Origin: Dipetalonema caudispina
Taxonomy: Eukaryota; Nematoda; Chromadorea; Rhabditida; Onchocercidae
DNA length: 64,000 nucleotides
Reading direction: 5' to 3'
Assembly: GCA_013365325.1 (NCBI GenBank)
Contig: JABVXV010000022.1
Coordinates: forward strand, 372,001 to 436,000
In this document: one piece after another, positions 62,001 to 64,000 of the stretch
Numbering within the stretch: position 1 is the stretch's first letter
How the letters are laid out: each line of letters starts with the position of its first letter
Notes under the pieces: model-generated
Told to the model about the DNA's origin: nothing
The model's database searches: none
What the model saw: the letters and a program-made list of their open reading frames with translations, nothing else
Program-made: the position numbers and the translations under genes

Positions 62001-64000
62001 ACTTCGAAAAACCAAAACCACCGAAAGGTAAACAAAGCGAAGCACATTTTGCCATGAAGCATTACGCTGGTACTGTCCGTTACAACGTCATGAACTGGTT
62101 AGAGAAAAACAAGGATCCACTTAACGATACTGTTGTTTCTGTTATGAAAGGATCTAAAACAAATGATCTTCTGGTGGAAATATGGCAAGACTACACAACG
62201 CAAGAAGAAGCTGCTGCCGCAAAAGGTTCGCTCTTTTTCAAAGTCGTTTGTCGTTAATATATAAAAATTTTTGAAGTATTAGAATTTCTGCAGGGCAGAT
62301 TGTGATATGTATCATACTTTATTCAAATTCTTGGAATCTCAAATTCGAATAAGGATATATTGATGGACACTAATTGACGATATCGAAATTAATATAAGTT
62401 ATTAACCAAAGTAATACCACAGTTACTTTGGTACGGCTACCAAGATTGTGCGCTTGTTCAGTGCAGCGCTTCTTTCCATGATAGCGCGACTGCTTAGTAT
62501 CCGAGAAGACGTATGTAATGTCGGTCGGCAAATTCCTTCACTAAATCTTATTTACTTGTAAATATCCTATTTGATTTTGCCTGACAATGGTCACGGTATA
62601 TGGCGCTGTTCAAATAACGTCTTCATTATGTGGTTGGAGTTACTGGAATATTTACGACCATCGCTCTATCCCTTTTAAGCGTAATTCCAACTTCATCTTG
62701 TAGCAAAAGTGATACACATATTTTGTGTGTGTTGCCATGATTTGAAAACTTCTATCCTTCAGTTTTGTGAATGTTCTAAATTTCATCAGCTCAAATCTTT
62801 GCATATTGTAATCAGTCTTATATTTTAGATGGAGGCGCTGGAAAAAAGAAGGGTAAATCAGGATCTTTCATGACAGTTTCCATGTTGTACCGAGAATCGC
62901 TGAACAGTTTAATGAACATGCTGAACATGACGCATCCACATTTCATCCGTTGCATCATCCCGAACGAAAAGAAGACTTCAGGACTTCTTGATGCTGCTCT
63001 AGTTCTGAACCAGCTTACTTGCAACGGTGTACTGGAAGGTATTCGCATATGTCGTAAAGGTTTCCCAAATCGAAATTTGCATGCCGATTTTAGGCAGCGT
63101 TATGCAGTTCTTGCTGCTAAAGAAGCAAAAAGTGAAAGCGATCCAAAAAAATGTGCGGAAGTGATGCTCAGCAGACTTGTGAATGATGGAGCATTGACGG
63201 AAGAGAATTTCCGTCTTGGCAAAACCAAAGTTTTTTTCAAAGCTGGTGTTTTGGCATATCTGGAAGATCTTCGAGATCAGAAACTTGGCGAGGTCCTTAC
63301 TGGATTCCAGGCTAGGATTCGTTCCTACGTAAATCTGGCCGATCGTCAACGACGCATGCAACAACGCCATGGTTTATTGGTTGTGCAGCGGAACATTCGC
63401 GCCTGGTGCGTGCTGCGTACCTGGGACTGGTTCCTCATTTATGGAAAAATCAAGCCTATGCTTAAATGCGGCAAGGAAGGTGAAGAAATTGAGAAAATGA
63501 ATCAACAAATCAAAGACCTGGAAGAAAACATAGCGAACGAAGAAAAAGCTCGTAAGGAATTGGAAAGCAATTCTACGAAACTCCTTGAAGAACGAAACAA
63601 TGTTTTCAATGAACTGGAAGCGGCCAAGGCACAACTATCTGACGTCGATGATCGCCTCAGTAGACTGTCGACATTGAAAACCGATGTTGAAAAACAGATT
63701 CATGTTAGTTTATTCCTTACCAAACAATACTGCCGTATTGAAAAAGGCGTTAGAAACTTGTGAACTGGCTTATAGATAACTGAAAAGATTTTGAAATTAA
63801 AAGAACAAAGTTCGTATATTCATTTTTTATTCTTGCAAGTATTTGTTGTTGCAGGAACTGGAAGAACGACTTGGGGACCAGGAAGATCGTAACTCTGATT
63901 TGTCACGCTCGAAGAAAAAGATCGAAAATGACGTTGAGAATTTGAAAAAATCAATCGCAGAATTGGAAACTCGGTTGCAAAAAACAGATGCGGATAAGCA
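59011..64000 (+). CDS. sarcomeric myosin II heavy chain, UNC-54/MYO-1 type (3' part beyond the window)
   Basis: Actin-based motor of muscle thick filaments. Exons: 59011-59088, 59428-59556, 59673-59813, 59946-60170, 60477-60693, 60844-61457, 61724-62225, 62829-63703, 63855-64000 (open). All join in phase, about 975 residues so far. Visible: SH3-like start ([11 protein letters not shown]), P-loop GESGAGKT at residues 179-186 (60132-60155), switch 1 [10 protein letters not shown], switch 2 DIAGFEIFD, relay and actin-binding [16 protein letters not shown]1/SH2 [18 protein letters not shown], loop 2 Gly/Lys ([11 protein letters not shown]), neck with one IQ-like segment, [12 protein letters not shown] hinge, then the heptad-repeat rod. 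No motor residue is missing. It resembles nematode UNC-54 and MYO-1 more than MYO-3, but recall-based comparison cannot settle the orthologue (myo-5 also possible). The acceptor of exon 2 (tttgaag) is unusual but forced by the protein. Confidence 0.93.
62404..62431. repeat. short hairpin in a myosin intron
   Basis: ACCAAAGTAA and TTACTTTGGT form perfect 10-base arms around an 8-base loop, inside the intron 62226-62828. No T tail or RNA-gene context was recognised. Confidence 0.6.

Overview
The window reads as nuclear DNA of a parasitic nematode, probably a spirurid/filarial worm. It is AT-rich, with short phase-consistent introns ending in (t)ttcag or ttag, long AT-rich spacers, and clear nematode-type LAG-1 (CSL) and muscle myosin genes. 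The species assignment is inference; the sequence carries no species marker that I can use without a search. No bacterial, plasmid, phage or CRISPR features and no tRNA/rRNA were seen.

Layout. (1) 1-4758: AT-rich, no gene recognised. (2) 4759-29656, minus strand: one giant gene in about 29 small and three very large exons (2.6, 3.1 and 5.1 kb). Joined in phase it encodes at least ~5,200 residues, and its 5' end was not found. The protein is mostly low-complexity and acidic. It carries about 14 scattered copies of a short helix of the type L-[ST]-x-E-E-x-x-x-I-x-x-V-x-x-x-A, resembling the N-terminal Rab-binding helix of RIM/rabphilin/Slp proteins. I could not assign a named family. This is the most interesting object in the window. 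A 100-N assembly gap lies inside one of two identical 291-bp repeats in its largest exon. (3) 29657-39497: ~10 kb with no gene recognised, between the minus-strand giant gene and the plus-strand lag-1; it holds a GTGGGAATTCCCAC double CSL-type palindrome. (4) 39498-48916 (alternative 3' exon to 50462), plus strand: lag-1, the CSL/RBPJ/Suppressor of Hairless DNA-binding factor of the Notch pathway, 14 exons and 775 codons joined in phase. (5) 50484-53097, minus strand: a secreted protein with three PAN/Apple-like cysteine modules, 8 exons, 444 residues, convergent with lag-1. (6) 53098-59010: 5.9 kb divergent spacer with a foldback element and a TA microsatellite. (7) 59011-64000, plus strand: the head and start of the rod of a sarcomeric myosin II heavy chain of the UNC-54/MYO-1 type, running off the window.

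The genes are not an operon: orientations are mixed and spacers are long. Exon boundaries were set by hand from GT/AG signals plus reading-phase arithmetic; joins that balance in phase are reliable to the base, and those that do not are flagged. LAG-1 likely regulates its own locus: RTGGGAA sites look denser around it than elsewhere in the window.
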